Shown here one piece after another: positions 1 through 7,498 of a stretch of 14,927 nt of DNA. Position 1 is the stretch's first letter. Every line of letters begins with the position of its first letter. Position numbers and translations under genes: made by a program. Below the pieces are notes generated by a model. That model saw only the letters and a list, made by a program, of their open reading frames with translations, made no database searches and was not told the DNA's origin. Origin of the DNA: an uncultured bacterium (GTDB lineage Bacteria; Gemmatimonadota; Gemmatimonadetes; Longimicrobiales; RSA9); contig CALKIP010000219.1 of the NCBI GenBank assembly GCA_937995995.1, forward strand, positions 1-14,927, in the 5' to 3' direction.

Positions 1-404
1 ATGTCCCAGCCCTCGGCGATCCGCGCCAGGAAACGTGGAATCTCGTCCGTCGAATGCTGCAGATCGGCGTCGAAGAGCACCAGCACTTCGCCTTCACTCG
101 CCTCCGCGCCGGTGATCATCGCCTCGGTCTTGCCGAAGTTGCGGCGGTGGGTGACCACCCGGAACCGGTCCCAGCCGGCCGCCTCTCGCCGTGCGATCTC
201 CGCGGTGCCATCCGTCGAGCCATCGTCGACGAGGACGACCTCGCCTTCGAGCCCGTAGCGATCGAAGGTCGCACGCAGCTCGCGGACGAGGTCCGGTATG
301 TTTTCGGCTTCATTGTAGGCGGGCACGACGACGACGAAGTCGCGCCGTGCATCGCGCGAAAGGCGCAACTCCTCGGGGGCAGCCGTCATCGCTTCCACGG
401 ACAT
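1..404 (-). CDS. Family 2 glycosyltransferase, N-terminal part (cut by window edge)
   Basis: The first 134 residues of a GT-A fold glycosyltransferase are present; the gene runs off base 1. Visible motifs are the nucleotide-binding start VVVVPAYNEAENI (residues 24-36), VDDGSTDGT (59-67), the HRRNFGKTEAM segment (86-96) and the metal-binding FDADLQHS (111-118), whose D112-x-D114 would bind the nucleotide-sugar metal. The layout resembles the dolichyl/polyprenyl-phosphate sugar synthase and ArnC-like group, which would transfer a sugar from a nucleotide donor to a lipid carrier, but donor and acceptor cannot be told from this fragment and any C-terminal membrane segments lie outside. I start it at the ATG 14 bases after the rpoN stop; a second ATG five codons in (base 389) is possible. 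Its place at the end of the KDO/Lpt operon suggests an envelope role (inference). Confidence 0.85.
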   Translation of the reverse strand, partial: MSVEAMTAAPEELRLSRDARRDFVVVVPAYNEAENIPDLVRELRATFDRYGLEGEVVLVDDGSTDGTAEIARREAAGWDRFRVVTHRRNFGKTEAMITGAEASEGEVLVLFDADLQHSTDEIPRFLARIAEGWD

Positions 405-418
405 CGGGCGGGCTCGTC

Positions 419-1879
419 CTAGACCCTCTTGCGCATGCGCGCCGACAGGACGCCGAGCTGATCCCTGTACTTGGCCACCGTGCGCCGGGCGATCTGGATC
501 CCCTCCTCCTTGAGGATGTTTACGATCGCCTGGTCGGTGAGTGGCTTCCTGGGATCCTCCTCGGTGACGAGCTTCTGGATCCGCGCCTTGATGCCACGCG
601 CGCTCACGTCCTCGCCAGACGTCGTGGACAGACCGCTCGAGAAGAAGAACTTGAGCGGCAGCACGCCCCGTGGCGTCTGGACGAACTTCTCGTTCGTCAC
701 GCGAGAAACCGTCGACTCGTGCATGTTGATGACCTCGGCCACCTCTCGCAGGGTCAGTGGCTTGAGGTACTGCACGCCCTTCTCGAAGAACTCGCGCTGC
801 CGATCCACGATGAAGTTCATCACTTTGAGCATCGTCTGACGGCGCTGCTCGATGGCCTGGATCATCCAGTTGGCGCTGTTCAGCTTGCTCGAGATGAAAT
901 CCTTGTTCTCGCCCTGGAACTTGCTCTTGTCCTTGGCGATCTCGCGGTAGGCGCGCGACAGCTTGAGCCGCGGCAGGCTCGTATCGTTCAGGAAGACGAG
1001 GTAGTCGCCATCGATCTTGTCGACGATGAGATCCGGCGTAATGTAGTTGTCCGACGGACTCGAATACTTGATCCCCGGCTTCGGATCCAGCTTCGCCACC
1101 TCGTCGGCCGCCGCCTGGACGTCCTTGGGCGTGATCGACAGCTCCTTCGAGATCTCCGACCAGCGGTGGTTGATCAACTGATCGAAGTAGTCGCTCACGA
1201 TCCGAAAGACGAGCGTCTCTTCACTGTCCGTATCCGCGAGCTGAAGCAGCAGGCACTCCCGGAGGTTGCGCGCACCTATCCCGGGCGGATCGAAGCTCTG
1301 GATGATGGCGAGCATCTCCTCGGCTTCCTCGAGATTGAACGGCTCGAGCGTCTCACCCTCCGCCGCCCATCTCTGACCTTCCTGCTCGACCCATTCGTTG
1401 AGCCCGTGCAGAACCTCCTCCAGTGAGCAGGAGAGGTAGCCGTTGTCGTCAATGTTGCCGATGATCTCCTCGCCCAGCAGCACCTGCCGGTCCGAGAGTC
1501 GCATCAGCATGAGCTGGTCGCGCAAGTGATCGGCCAGATCGCGAGTGTCGACAGGTACTGGCTCGTAGTACTCCTTTTCCTCGTACTCTGCGCGGCGGCC
1601 ACCGGCCTCGAAACCGTCGAGCAGGATCTCCTCCCAGTCGATCTGCTCTTCCTTCTCCTTTTCTTCCTTCTCCCTCTCCTTGTCCTTTATCGTTTCCTCC
1701 TCGGCCACAGCCGGTTCCTCGAGTTCGAGGAACGGGTTGTTGAGCATCTCCTGCTTGATGTGCTGCTGCAGGTCGAGGAGCGGCATGTAGAGAAGATCCA
1801 TCGCCTGGTAGAGGCGAGGATTGATCTTCATCTCCTGCCGGAGTTGTGTCCCCTGATAGAGGCCGGTTCTGATACTCAT
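419..1879 (-). CDS. rpoN: RNA polymerase sigma-54 factor
   Basis: Sigma-54 (486 residues, close to the usual 430-500) directs core polymerase to -24/-12 promoters and needs AAA+ enhancer-binding activators. Region I is the glutamine/leucine-rich start (about 1-50, with QLRQEMKINPRLYQAMDLL). Region II is very acidic and lysine-rich (about 58-84). The core-binding part carries GNIDDNGYL (141-149) and FDPPGIGARNLRECL (196-210). The helix-turn-helix is around 376-398 (LREVAEVINMHESTVSRV), and the RpoN box that reads the -24 element is ARRTVAKYRD (464-473), nearly canonical. The start codon overlaps the lptB stop in an ATGA arrangement. lptB-rpoN adjacency is a known arrangement in many Gram-negatives; here no hpf or ptsN follows, but a glycosyltransferase. 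No activator gene is in the window, so its regulon cannot be inferred. Confidence 0.97.
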   Translation of the reverse strand: MSIRTGLYQGTQLRQEMKINPRLYQAMDLLYMPLLDLQQHIKQEMLNNPFLELEEPAVAEEETIKDKEREKEEKEKEEQIDWEEILLDGFEAGGRRAEYEEKEYYEPVPVDTRDLADHLRDQLMLMRLSDRQVLLGEEIIGNIDDNGYLSCSLEEVLHGLNEWVEQEGQRWAAEGETLEPFNLEEAEEMLAIIQSFDPPGIGARNLRECLLLQLADTDSEETLVFRIVSDYFDQLINHRWSEISKELSITPKDVQAAADEVAKLDPKPGIKYSSPSDNYITPDLIVDKIDGDYLVFLNDTSLPRLKLSRAYREIAKDKSKFQGENKDFISSKLNSANWMIQAIEQRRQTMLKVMNFIVDRQREFFEKGVQYLKPLTLREVAEVINMHESTVSRVTNEKFVQTPRGVLPLKFFFSSGLSTTSGEDVSARGIKARIQKLVTEEDPRKPLTDQAIVNILKEEGIQIARRTVAKYRDQLGVLSARMRKRV

Positions 1880-2649
1880 ACCATTTCCGGTCGGCGATAA
1901 CGTTCGCGCATGCGCGCGGTCAGCGTCGGCCCGAAATAAATCTCGGCAACTTCGTCGTTCCAGACCAGTTCGGCGACGGTTCCGGCGACTCGTACACGTC
2001 CGTCATACATGATGTATGCCCGGTCCACGATGTCGAGGGTCTGTTCGACGTTGTGGTCCGTGATGATCACTCCGATTCCGCGGTGCCGCAGCCCGGCCAC
2101 GATCTGCTGGATGTCATGGACCGCGATGGGGTCCACGCCCGCGAAGGGCTCATCGAGCAGCATGAACTTCGGATGACTCACGAGTGCCCGCGTAATCTCG
2201 AGGCGCCGTCGTTCTCCGCCGGAGAGCGCGTACGCCTTGGACTTCCGCAGGTGCTTGATCGACAATTCGTCGAGCAGCGTCTCGAGACGCTTCCGCTGCT
2301 CCGCCCTGGGGAGCGGCATGGTCTCGAGGATTGCCATGATGTTCTCCTCGACCGTGAGCTTGCGGAAGATCGACGGTTCCTGTGCCAGGTAGCCGATTCC
2401 CCGTCGTGCCCGCTGGTACATGGGCACGTCGGTCAAATCGGAGTCGTCGAGAAAGACGCTCCCCTCGTCGGGCGAGATCAGTCCCACCATCATGTAGAAC
2501 GTCGTGGTCTTCCCTGCCCCGTTCGGTCCCAGGAGCCCGACGATCTCGCCCTGCGAGACGTGCAGGTGCACGTCGTTGACGACCTTGCGCTTGCGGAACT
2601 CCTTCACGAGTCCGCGGGCGGCAAGGGAGCTCCCGTCCGGGACCGTCAT
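1876..2649 (-). CDS. lptB: LPS export ABC transporter ATP-binding protein LptB
   Basis: LptB is the cytoplasmic ATPase that powers LptFG to extract LPS from the inner membrane and push it along LptC and LptA. All ABC motifs are intact in the 257-residue version: Walker A GPNGAGKT (41-48), Q-loop Q90, signature LSGGE (142-146), Walker B FMLLDEP (162-168) and H-loop H199. The phrases YLAQEPSIFRKLTVEENIMA and GIGVIITDHNV are typical of LptB rather than other ABC ATPases. The open frame extends to an ATG at 2778, but that would overlap lptA by 53 bases and add arginine-rich sequence unlike LptB. A TTG at 2709 (20 residues longer, good codon use, 16 bases after the lptA stop) is a real alternative to the ATG chosen here. 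LptF and LptG are not in the window. Confidence 0.95.
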   Translation of the reverse strand: MTVPDGSSLAARGLVKEFRKRKVVNDVHLHVSQGEIVGLLGPNGAGKTTTFYMMVGLISPDEGSVFLDDSDLTDVPMYQRARRGIGYLAQEPSIFRKLTVEENIMAILETMPLPRAEQRKRLETLLDELSIKHLRKSKAYALSGGERRRLEITRALVSHPKFMLLDEPFAGVDPIAVHDIQQIVAGLRHRGIGVIITDHNVEQTLDIVDRAYIMYDGRVRVAGTVAELVWNDEVAEIYFGPTLTARMRERYRRPEMV

Positions 2650-2725
2650 CGTCCCGTTCGTGGCGGTCTGTGCCGCATCCGCGTTGTTCGTCTCGATCTC
2701 TTCCAGCAAGTTCCTTACCGTCCCT

Positions 2726-4474
2726 TCAAGACCCGCCCGTGGCCGATTCCACCGCCTCAGCGGAGGGTTCCGTCGCATCTGGCGCCTCGGCGTCGGTGGC
2801 GCCCTCGGGCTGGAGGTGTACCCCCTTGATCGGGCCGAGTGCTTCCACGTTCGTCACCTCGCCATCCCTCAGGAGCAGGGTGATCTGATTCGCGATCAGA
2901 AAGTTCACGCTCGGTGTCGCCTCTTCTCCGTCCTCCCGAATTCGGTAGAGTGATTGTGCGCGCCCCTCCGGCCCGACAGCGACCAGCCGCTCGAGCGTAG
3001 TACGGGTTTCCGCAGCTTCCCCATCCGCCACGGAATCGCCGTCATCCACGGGCGCAATATCGGTCGTGGGTGCCGCATCGGTCGAGAGTGCCGCCTTCGC
3101 CCGCGGGCGCTCGTCGTCCGTGTCGCTCGTGCTCGCGGAGTCCGCAACCGGGACGGTGGCGAAGTAACCCGTGATCGTATCGCCGCGCAGCCAGTCTCGG
3201 GCGATCAACTCGGGCACCTTCACGTCCAGGGAGTCGGCCGTCCGCTCGCCGTAGGCATTGCCGACGGCGATCACGCGCTCGAGCTGCTGCCCGGGCGCAA
3301 TGGCGTCGATCGAGTCGGCCATGATCCAGAAGTCGCTCGCCGTCGCCCGCGGCTGCGGTCCCACCGTGCGTCGCGACGGTGGTGGCGGCGGAGCCACCTC
3401 GGCGGAGTCTGCCGCCACCAGGACCGAATCGATCACCGTCGCGGTGGAGTCACCGGCGAGGACGACGATCTCGTCATCGCCGGGTGCCATCGCCTCGGCC
3501 GCGTTCCCGAGCGAGTCGGCGGTGGCGACGATTGCGCCCTCTTCCGCCATGGGCGCGGGCTCGTCCACCTCCGACGAGTCGGCGAGCATCCTCACCGCCA
3601 CCAGCCGGTGCACCTCGCCCTCCTGGAAAAAGACCTGGAGTTCCGGCGCGTCGATGCGCAGGTCTTCCGAGAGGAGCACGGCATCCTGGCGTGCAAGCAC
3701 TTCGCGCAGGTCATCGCCGTCCAGGAAGGCGCGGATCCAGTCTCCGGCCAGGCTGAACGCCTCGCCCTCGACGATGGCGTCGCCTTCGAGGATGAGCCGC
3801 TGCGCGACCTGGTCGAACTCGGCGGCGTCCCCGAACCCCGTGGTCGAGCCCCGCACGATCTCGACTCGACCCGTGGCGCGAAAATGCTGCTCGCCGAAGA
3901 TCTCCATCTCATCGGCATCGATCTCGAACGGCTCGGCGGCGCTGTCCGCTGGCGGTGCCGCCACTGGAATCGGCGTCGCGGCGTCGTCCTGCGTTTCCGG
4001 GCTCTCGTATAGCGTGGCGTGGGGCCGCCCCCGCACCACGGTTCGGGGTTCCGGCCGTTCTTCCGTGGCCCGATAGTACTCGAGCTCGGTGCCGGTGACG
4101 ACGGAACCCGCCTTGATGTCCGTCAGCACCACGTTCCCGACGGCCACCAGACGTGCCTGCTCGTGCTCGTAATCGACCCGGTCCGCGGTGAGCGACTTCA
4201 CCGTGTCTTCATAGAAGACATGGCCGATGAACTCCCGGTGCCCGGTGAGGGTGTGGCTCACCGCGGTGTCCGCTCGAAGCTCCACGCCACCGGCGCAGCG
4301 TATGTGGGCATTGCCGCGGAGGATGACGCGCTCACGCGGACTTCCCCGACCCACCACCTGCAAGTCCTCGCCATCGACGATCTCGCAGTCCCGGGCAACG
4401 GGCTCCTGCTGTGCATGGAGCGCGCTCTGCGGCCACGCGACCGCGCAGAGGACGAGGACGAGCAGACGACGCAT
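2726..4474 (-). CDS. lptA: Large OstA/LptA-like periplasmic LPS transport protein
   Basis: A 582-residue exported protein with a clear signal peptide (hydrophobic 3-15, likely cut after ALHA at 21). It carries several stretches with the LptA/OstA look: beta strands alternating with phrases such as LTADRVDYEHEQARLVAVGN (95-114), ATGRVEIVRG (200-209), AEFDQVAQRLILEGDA (218-233) and ERVIAVGNAYGE (399-410). I see about four OstA-like units, roughly 30-160, 182-300, 380-440 and 490-555, separated by acidic alanine/serine/proline-rich linkers (300-380, 441-490) and an acidic tail. Ordinary LptA has one unit of about 150 residues and forms the periplasmic LPS bridge by head-to-tail stacking. Position between lptC and lptB supports the LptA role. 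It has no visible beta-barrel, so it is not LptD. The start overlaps the lptC stop by one base (TGATG). The symbol is by role; the architecture is unusual. Confidence 0.85.
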   Translation of the reverse strand: MRRLLVLVLCAVAWPQSALHAQQEPVARDCEIVDGEDLQVVGRGSPRERVILRGNAHIRCAGGVELRADTAVSHTLTGHREFIGHVFYEDTVKSLTADRVDYEHEQARLVAVGNVVLTDIKAGSVVTGTELEYYRATEERPEPRTVVRGRPHATLYESPETQDDAATPIPVAAPPADSAAEPFEIDADEMEIFGEQHFRATGRVEIVRGSTTGFGDAAEFDQVAQRLILEGDAIVEGEAFSLAGDWIRAFLDGDDLREVLARQDAVLLSEDLRIDAPELQVFFQEGEVHRLVAVRMLADSSEVDEPAPMAEEGAIVATADSLGNAAEAMAPGDDEIVVLAGDSTATVIDSVLVAADSAEVAPPPPPSRRTVGPQPRATASDFWIMADSIDAIAPGQQLERVIAVGNAYGERTADSLDVKVPELIARDWLRGDTITGYFATVPVADSASTSDTDDERPRAKAALSTDAAPTTDIAPVDDGDSVADGEAAETRTTLERLVAVGPEGRAQSLYRIREDGEEATPSVNFLIANQITLLLRDGEVTNVEALGPIKGVHLQPEGATDAEAPDATEPSAEAVESATGGS

Positions 4475-5025
4475 CAGAAATCGATCTCGACGTTCTGCGC
4501 CCGTCCTCGAGGCTGGTGGAGGACGAGGTCACGGAGCTGACCCTGCGCGTCGAGGTTCGCGTTGAAGCTCGTGCCCTGGAGGCGCGATCCCTCCTCGATC
4601 AGGACGGTGGCCGAATCACTCCATATCCGGCGTTGCCGGGGGTCGTAGTGGAGCTCCTCGGTCTCGATCCGGCGTCCATCGACCGTAATCAGGACGACGT
4701 TGCGGCGCGCCACGGCCGCCTCGGTCCGCTGATTGAGCTCGCCGGTCTCGGCGGTCAGGTTGGCGGACTCCTCTCCCCCGCTTTGAAACAGCGTGAGGTG
4801 AACGACCGCAAGATGAACCTGCGCCGAATCTTCGTAGAAGTAACCGGTGTCCGCCCGGAGGAGCGCCTGCCGCAGTCCGTCCCGAGTGATGTAGTGCTCG
4901 ATCCCGGTCGCGATCTGATCCGCCTCCATGTGGGCGAGGTCCTCGCCGGCGACCGGCCCCTGGTTCTCGGAGCCGCACGCAGCCATGGCGGATGCAGTGA
5001 ACACGAGCAGGAGCAGGCGCCGCAT
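4474..5025 (-). CDS. lptC: LPS export protein LptC, lipoprotein form
   Basis: A 183-residue protein with the LptC jelly-roll character: MEADQIATGIEHYIT near 33-47, ADTGYFYEDSAQVHL (58-72), LTAETGELNQRTEAAVA (90-106) and IETEELHYDPRQRRIWSDS (120-138), the last being the commonest LptC signature. LptC receives LPS from LptB2FG and hands it to LptA. In E. coli LptC has an N-terminal membrane helix; here the N-terminus is a short hydrophobic stretch ending in AMAAC, with C17 as the likely lipidated residue, so the protein should be lipid-anchored on the periplasmic side. The residue at -3 is methionine, slightly off the usual L/V/I. The gene overlaps kdsD and lptA by one base each (TGATG), arguing for strict translational coupling. 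Confidence 0.9.
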   Translation of the reverse strand: MRRLLLLVFTASAMAACGSENQGPVAGEDLAHMEADQIATGIEHYITRDGLRQALLRADTGYFYEDSAQVHLAVVHLTLFQSGGEESANLTAETGELNQRTEAAVARRNVVLITVDGRRIETEELHYDPRQRRIWSDSATVLIEEGSRLQGTSFNANLDAQGQLRDLVLHQPRGRAQNVEIDF

Positions 5026-6053
5026 CAGACCACCCCCGCGCGCATCAGATCGTGCAGGTGAACGATACCGATGAGCCGACGCTCCTCGTCGACGACGGGC
5101 AGCGCCATGATGCCGTGCGTCTCCATCCTGTAGATGGCGGCTGCGGCGAGTTCGTCCGGCCCTATGGTCTTCGGATCGGTGTTCATGACATCGGCCACGG
5201 GCACCCCCAGTGGGTCCACGGTGCGCTCCATGAGCCGGGTCAGGTCCCCGGCGGTCACGACTCCTATTACCCGCGACCCCTCGTCAAGGATCGCCACGGT
5301 CCCGCGCTTCCCGGCCAGGAGCACGACGCACTCGCGCATGGTGGCGTCTGCGGGCAGCCACGGGAAGTCGCTCGTGAGCATGACGTCGCGGACGCGAAGC
5401 GTGAGCTTGCGGCCGAGTGCACCTCCCGGGTGGAGCCGGGCGAAGTCCTCGCGGGTGAAGCCACGGCGCAGCAGGAGCGCCACGGCAAGTGCGTCGCCCA
5501 TGGCGAGGGTGGCGGTGGTGGAGGTGGTCGGCGCGAGGTCGTGTGGGCACGCCTCCTCGGCCACGGCGCAGTCGAGCACCACATCGGCGCTCCGCCCGAG
5601 CGCGGAGTCCGCCCGGCCGGTCATCGCGACGATGCCCACGCCGAGCCGGGTCAGGTACTCCACCAGCCCGGTCAGCTCCTCCGACTCGCCGCTCTTTGAG
5701 ATAAGGATGGCGACGTCGTCGCGACCCACGATCCCGAGGTCGCCGTGCAGCCCTTCGACCGGGTGCAGGAAGGTCGCGGGCGTGCCCGTCGAGGTCAGTG
5801 TCGCCGCGATCTTGCGGCCGATGATCCCGCTCTTGCCGATCCCGCTCACGATGACGCGGCCCGGCGCCTCGAGGACCAGACGCACGGCATCGAGGAAGCG
5901 TTCGTCGAGGCGAGCCTCGAGGGCGAGGAGTGCATCGGCCTCCAGACGGATGACACGGCGTGCCCGGTCCAGTAATGCGCGGTCGTCGAGGCGCGCGCCG
6001 TTCTCGGACGCATCTACGGGCGAGATCGTGGCGTGGCCCGCATCAGCTCTCAT
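5025..6053 (-). CDS. kdsD: D-arabinose 5-phosphate isomerase (KpsF/GutQ family)
   Basis: Interconverts ribulose 5-phosphate and arabinose 5-phosphate, the first committed step of KDO synthesis, in the cytoplasm. The 342 residues hold an N-terminal SIS domain (about 50-200) and two CBS domains (about 222-280 and 288-342). Residues that match the E. coli KdsD active site are K74 in GIGKSG, E123 in KSGESEE, E167 in EEACP and H208 in LHPGGALGRKL; HPVEGLHGDLG (97-107) is the substrate loop. The protein is about 14 residues longer than E. coli KdsD because of a divergent N-terminus. The chosen ATG overlaps the end of kdsC by 11 bases; the next methionine lies well inside the SIS domain. The neighbouring kdsC and kdsA make a KDO role far more likely than the GutQ or capsule (KpsF) variant. 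Confidence 0.95.
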   Translation of the reverse strand: MRADAGHATISPVDASENGARLDDRALLDRARRVIRLEADALLALEARLDERFLDAVRLVLEAPGRVIVSGIGKSGIIGRKIAATLTSTGTPATFLHPVEGLHGDLGIVGRDDVAILISKSGESEELTGLVEYLTRLGVGIVAMTGRADSALGRSADVVLDCAVAEEACPHDLAPTTSTTATLAMGDALAVALLLRRGFTREDFARLHPGGALGRKLTLRVRDVMLTSDFPWLPADATMRECVVLLAGKRGTVAILDEGSRVIGVVTAGDLTRLMERTVDPLGVPVADVMNTDPKTIGPDELAAAAIYRMETHGIMALPVVDEERRLIGIVHLHDLMRAGVV

Positions 6054-6618
6054 CGGTCACATCCATTGCTTCTCGTGCGCGTTGATACTCCACGACGAGC
6101 CGGCTCCACTCGCCTCGGGCCTTGAGCAGCGCCTCGGCGAATTCGCGTACCGCGCCGTTGCCACCCTGCCTGCGCGTCTGCCAGCGGGCGAGCGCCTTCA
6201 CCTCAGGCACTGCATTGGCAACGGCTACCGGCAGCCCTACGCGGCTCAGCGCCGGCAGGTCGGCCAGGTCGTCGCCCACGAAGGCGACCTCGTCCCATGA
6301 TACGCCGTGGTCGGCGATCAGCCTCTCGAGCGCCGGAAGCTTGCGGGCGCCCGAATCCTGATAGCTTTCTATGCCGAGTTCCTCAGCCCGGATCCGTGTC
6401 GCTTCGGACTCGCGTCCGCTGACGAGCGCCACGGGGATCCCGGCCCAGCCGAGCATTTTGATGCCCAGCCCGTCGAGGATGTGGAATCGCTTCGATTCGA
6501 CCGCTTCCCCGCTCTCGGTGCGGCCGATGTAGACCCCGTTGTCGGTCAGGACTCCGTCGACGTCGAGCGCCACGAGGCGAACTCGCCGGGCCAGTTCCGC
6601 CGGGATCTGCTCACGCAT
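6043..6618 (-). CDS. kdsC: KDO 8-phosphate phosphatase (HAD family)
   Basis: Removes phosphate from KDO 8-phosphate to give free KDO. HAD motif I is DVDGVLTD (19-26; nucleophile D19, acid/base D21), motif II is S67 in VSGRE, motif III is K93 in SGARKLPAL, and motif IV is GDDLADL (115-121). The C-terminal GGNGAVRE loop (152-159) is diagnostic for the capless KdsC group. At 191 residues it has the normal length. I use the ATG at 6618, which overlaps the kdsA stop by 8 bases; the open frame goes on upstream to 6669 with an arginine-rich extension (out-of-frame kdsA sequence) that I do not believe. The 3' end overlaps kdsD by 11 bases. Confidence 0.95.
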   Translation of the reverse strand: MREQIPAELARRVRLVALDVDGVLTDNGVYIGRTESGEAVESKRFHILDGLGIKMLGWAGIPVALVSGRESEATRIRAEELGIESYQDSGARKLPALERLIADHGVSWDEVAFVGDDLADLPALSRVGLPVAVANAVPEVKALARWQTRRQGGNGAVREFAEALLKARGEWSRLVVEYQRAREAMDVTDES

Positions 6619-7498
6619 CGTTCGCCTCCGCCAGAAGGATGGTCGGCGCGCGGCCCCCGACGATCTCACGTATTGCGAGCACTTCCTCGAGGAGTGGCTT
6701 CAGTCGATCGAGAATCAGCATGTTGGTCCCGTCCGAAGGGGCACTCGCCGGGTCCGGGTGCACTTCGAGGAAGAGCGCATCGGCTCCGGCCGCGATCGCC
6801 GCGCGCACGAGGGGCGGCACGAATTCCGGGTTGCCGCCACTCGAACCATCGGCCTGTCCGGGTCGCTGGACCGAGTGCGTGCCGTCGAAGATCGCGGGGC
6901 CGCCCGTCGCCGCGCGCAGTCGCGCGAAGGAGCGCATGTCGACGACCAGGTCGCCGTAGCCGAAGAACGTCCCGCGCTCCGTGGCCGAGACGGACCGTGC
7001 ACCCGCCGCTCGAGCCTTGCCGACTGCCGCGGCCATCTCTTCCGGCGCCATCCACTGGCCCTTCTTGATGTTGACGGGCTTGCCGGTCTCTGCCACCGCC
7101 GTGACCAGGTCGGTCTGACGGCAAAGGAACGCCGGCACCTGGAGCGCGTCGCAGACCATGCCCGCGCGCTCCGCCTGCCACGGCTCGTGCACATCCGTGA
7201 TTACCGGGAGCCCGCTCTCACGTCGCACGCGCGCGAGGCGCTCGAGCCCCACTTCGAGCCCCGGCCCACGTGGGGAATCGACACGGCTGCGGTTCGCCTT
7301 GTCGAAGGACGCCTTGTAGATGATCGGCAGCGAGAGGTCGTCGGCCAGGCGCGCGAGCACCGCCGCGATGTGCAGATTGAGGGCGTCGTCCTCGAGTACG
7401 CACGGCCCGGCGATCAGAAAGAACGGGCCGCCGGCACGGAAGAGGTCGTCCACCGTGCTCGCCTTCGCCGCCGTCCCCGCCTTCCCCTGTACCATCAT
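6611..7498 (-). CDS. kdsA: 3-deoxy-8-phosphooctulonate synthase (KDO 8-phosphate synthase), metal-dependent type
   Basis: Condenses phosphoenolpyruvate with arabinose 5-phosphate to KDO 8-phosphate. Family landmarks in the 295-residue protein: LIAGPCVLED (28-37), YKASFDKANRSR (61-72), RGPGLEVGL, TDVHEPWQAE (101-110), AFLCRQTDL, NIKKGQWMAPEEM (143-155) and IFDGTHSVQRPG (203-214). The four ligands of metal-dependent enzymes such as that of Aquifex are all present: C33, H208, E245 and D256; the metal-independent E. coli enzyme has Asn instead of the Cys. Two adjacent ATGs (7498 and 7495) straddle the pyrG stop, giving either a 4-base or a 1-base overlap. The open frame runs on upstream to 7654, but that part is out-of-frame pyrG sequence. 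Only about 10 residues longer than E. coli KdsA. Confidence 0.96.
   Translation of the reverse strand: MMVQGKAGTAAKASTVDDLFRAGGPFFLIAGPCVLEDDALNLHIAAVLARLADDLSLPIIYKASFDKANRSRVDSPRGPGLEVGLERLARVRRESGLPVITDVHEPWQAERAGMVCDALQVPAFLCRQTDLVTAVAETGKPVNIKKGQWMAPEEMAAAVGKARAAGARSVSATERGTFFGYGDLVVDMRSFARLRAATGGPAIFDGTHSVQRPGQADGSSGGNPEFVPPLVRAAIAAGADALFLEVHPDPASAPSDGTNMLILDRLKPLLEEVLAIREIVGGRAPTILLAEANDA

Noticed and set aside
191..1426. A 411-residue plus-strand open frame opposite rpoN
   Set aside because: It is the antisense of a clear sigma-54 gene; composition is arginine/leucine/histidine-rich and has no family motif.
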